From Micromonospora sp. HM5-17 (GTDB taxonomy: Bacteria > Actinomycetota > Actinomycetes > Mycobacteriales > Micromonosporaceae): DNA of 64,000 bases. A model generated the notes under the pieces. That model saw only the letters and a program-made list of their open reading frames with translations. It was not told the DNA's origin and made no database searches. The stretch covers positions 124,001-188,000 of the forward strand of contig NZ_RJWA01000005.1 in assembly GCF_003762835.1 (NCBI RefSeq). The letters run 5' to 3'. Below are positions 63,896 to 64,000 of the stretch, in pieces (positions within the stretch are counted from its first letter, which is position 1; every line of letters begins with the position of its first letter). The position numbers were made by a program, and so were the translations under genes.

Positions 63896-64000
63896 TCACC
63901 CGGGACCGGGCCCGACCGACCGGTCGGCGGGCGCACCACCAGCGGTTACGGCCGGACCGGCAGACGCGGCCGGGCCGGCGCCGGACGCGGCCCAGGCGTC
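63896..64000 (-). CDS. possible 3' end of the next his gene (hisC), partial
   Basis: A minus-strand frame is open from the window edge to TGA at 63896-63898 (35 codons), 60 bases upstream of hisB. Its residues are only Ala, Gly, Pro and Arg rich (DAWAASGAGPAASAGP), a low-complexity tail with no family motif. hisC usually stands before hisB, so this could be its end, but the sequence itself cannot show it. Confidence 0.25.
   Translation of the reverse strand, partial: DAWAASGAGPAASAGPAVTAGGAPADRSVGPGPG

Overview
The window is a high-GC actinobacterial chromosome segment, most like Micromonosporaceae (Micromonospora or Salinispora relatives). The evidence is the uniformly GC-rich third codon positions, the frequent GTG starts, many apparently leaderless genes with a TANNNT box six bases before the start codon, the actinobacterial order hisI-trpE-(Trp membrane protein)-trpC-trpB-trpA-lgt, and a PriA-type HisA. 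No rRNA, tRNA or CRISPR array was found.

Layout. (1) 1-12.7 kb is an accessory, defence-like block: a cas3 nuclease-helicase running off the left edge, overlapped by ATGA with a RelE-domain/UvrD helicase; a soluble Ser/Thr kinase; an uncharacterised protein with a histidine/glutamate metal-site pattern; a solitary N6-adenine methylase-like protein with altered motifs; and an FtsK/SpoIIIE-type ATPase paired with a coiled-coil membrane protein. (2) 13-26 kb carries a MarR regulator divergent from a small membrane protein, a DUF418 membrane protein, gltB-gltD (glutamate synthase), a GNAT protein, a secreted M14 carboxypeptidase and a FAS1 lipoprotein. (3) 26.4-39.7 kb holds an AfsR-like NB-ARC/TPR protein without a DNA-binding domain, a FAD monooxygenase, lgt, and trpA, trpB, trpC, the Trp-associated membrane protein, trpE and a nucleotidyltransferase-HisI fusion. 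(4) 39.7-53.7 kb looks like a variable insertion inside the conserved his/trp neighbourhood: aldo/keto reductase with MerR, ABC-2 exporter with TetR, MarR with a SnoaL-like protein, a decayed IS5-family transposase, a DJ-1/PfpI protein, a P1B ATPase, an iron-box-controlled DUF2470 protein and a heterodimeric ABC exporter. (5) 53.8-60.4 kb has a TIGR03085 protein, an orphan class I terpene synthase, an acyl-CoA synthetase and a MocR-type regulator. (6) 60.5 kb to the right edge is hisF, priA, hisH and hisB on the minus strand, with two small membrane proteins in the operon.

How the genes fit together. GltBD supplies glutamate for amination. HisB, HisH, HisF, PriA and HisI cover steps of histidine synthesis. 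TrpE, TrpC and TrpBA cover most of tryptophan synthesis; there is no trpF, and PriA is expected to do that isomerisation. No trpD or trpG is present either. The most unusual features are the cas3-coupled RelE/UvrD helicase with its neighbours at the left edge, the protein with an aromatic-hydroxylase-like HDxFGH site, and the nucleotidyltransferase-HisI fusion. All domain names rest on motif recognition by eye; no database search was run.
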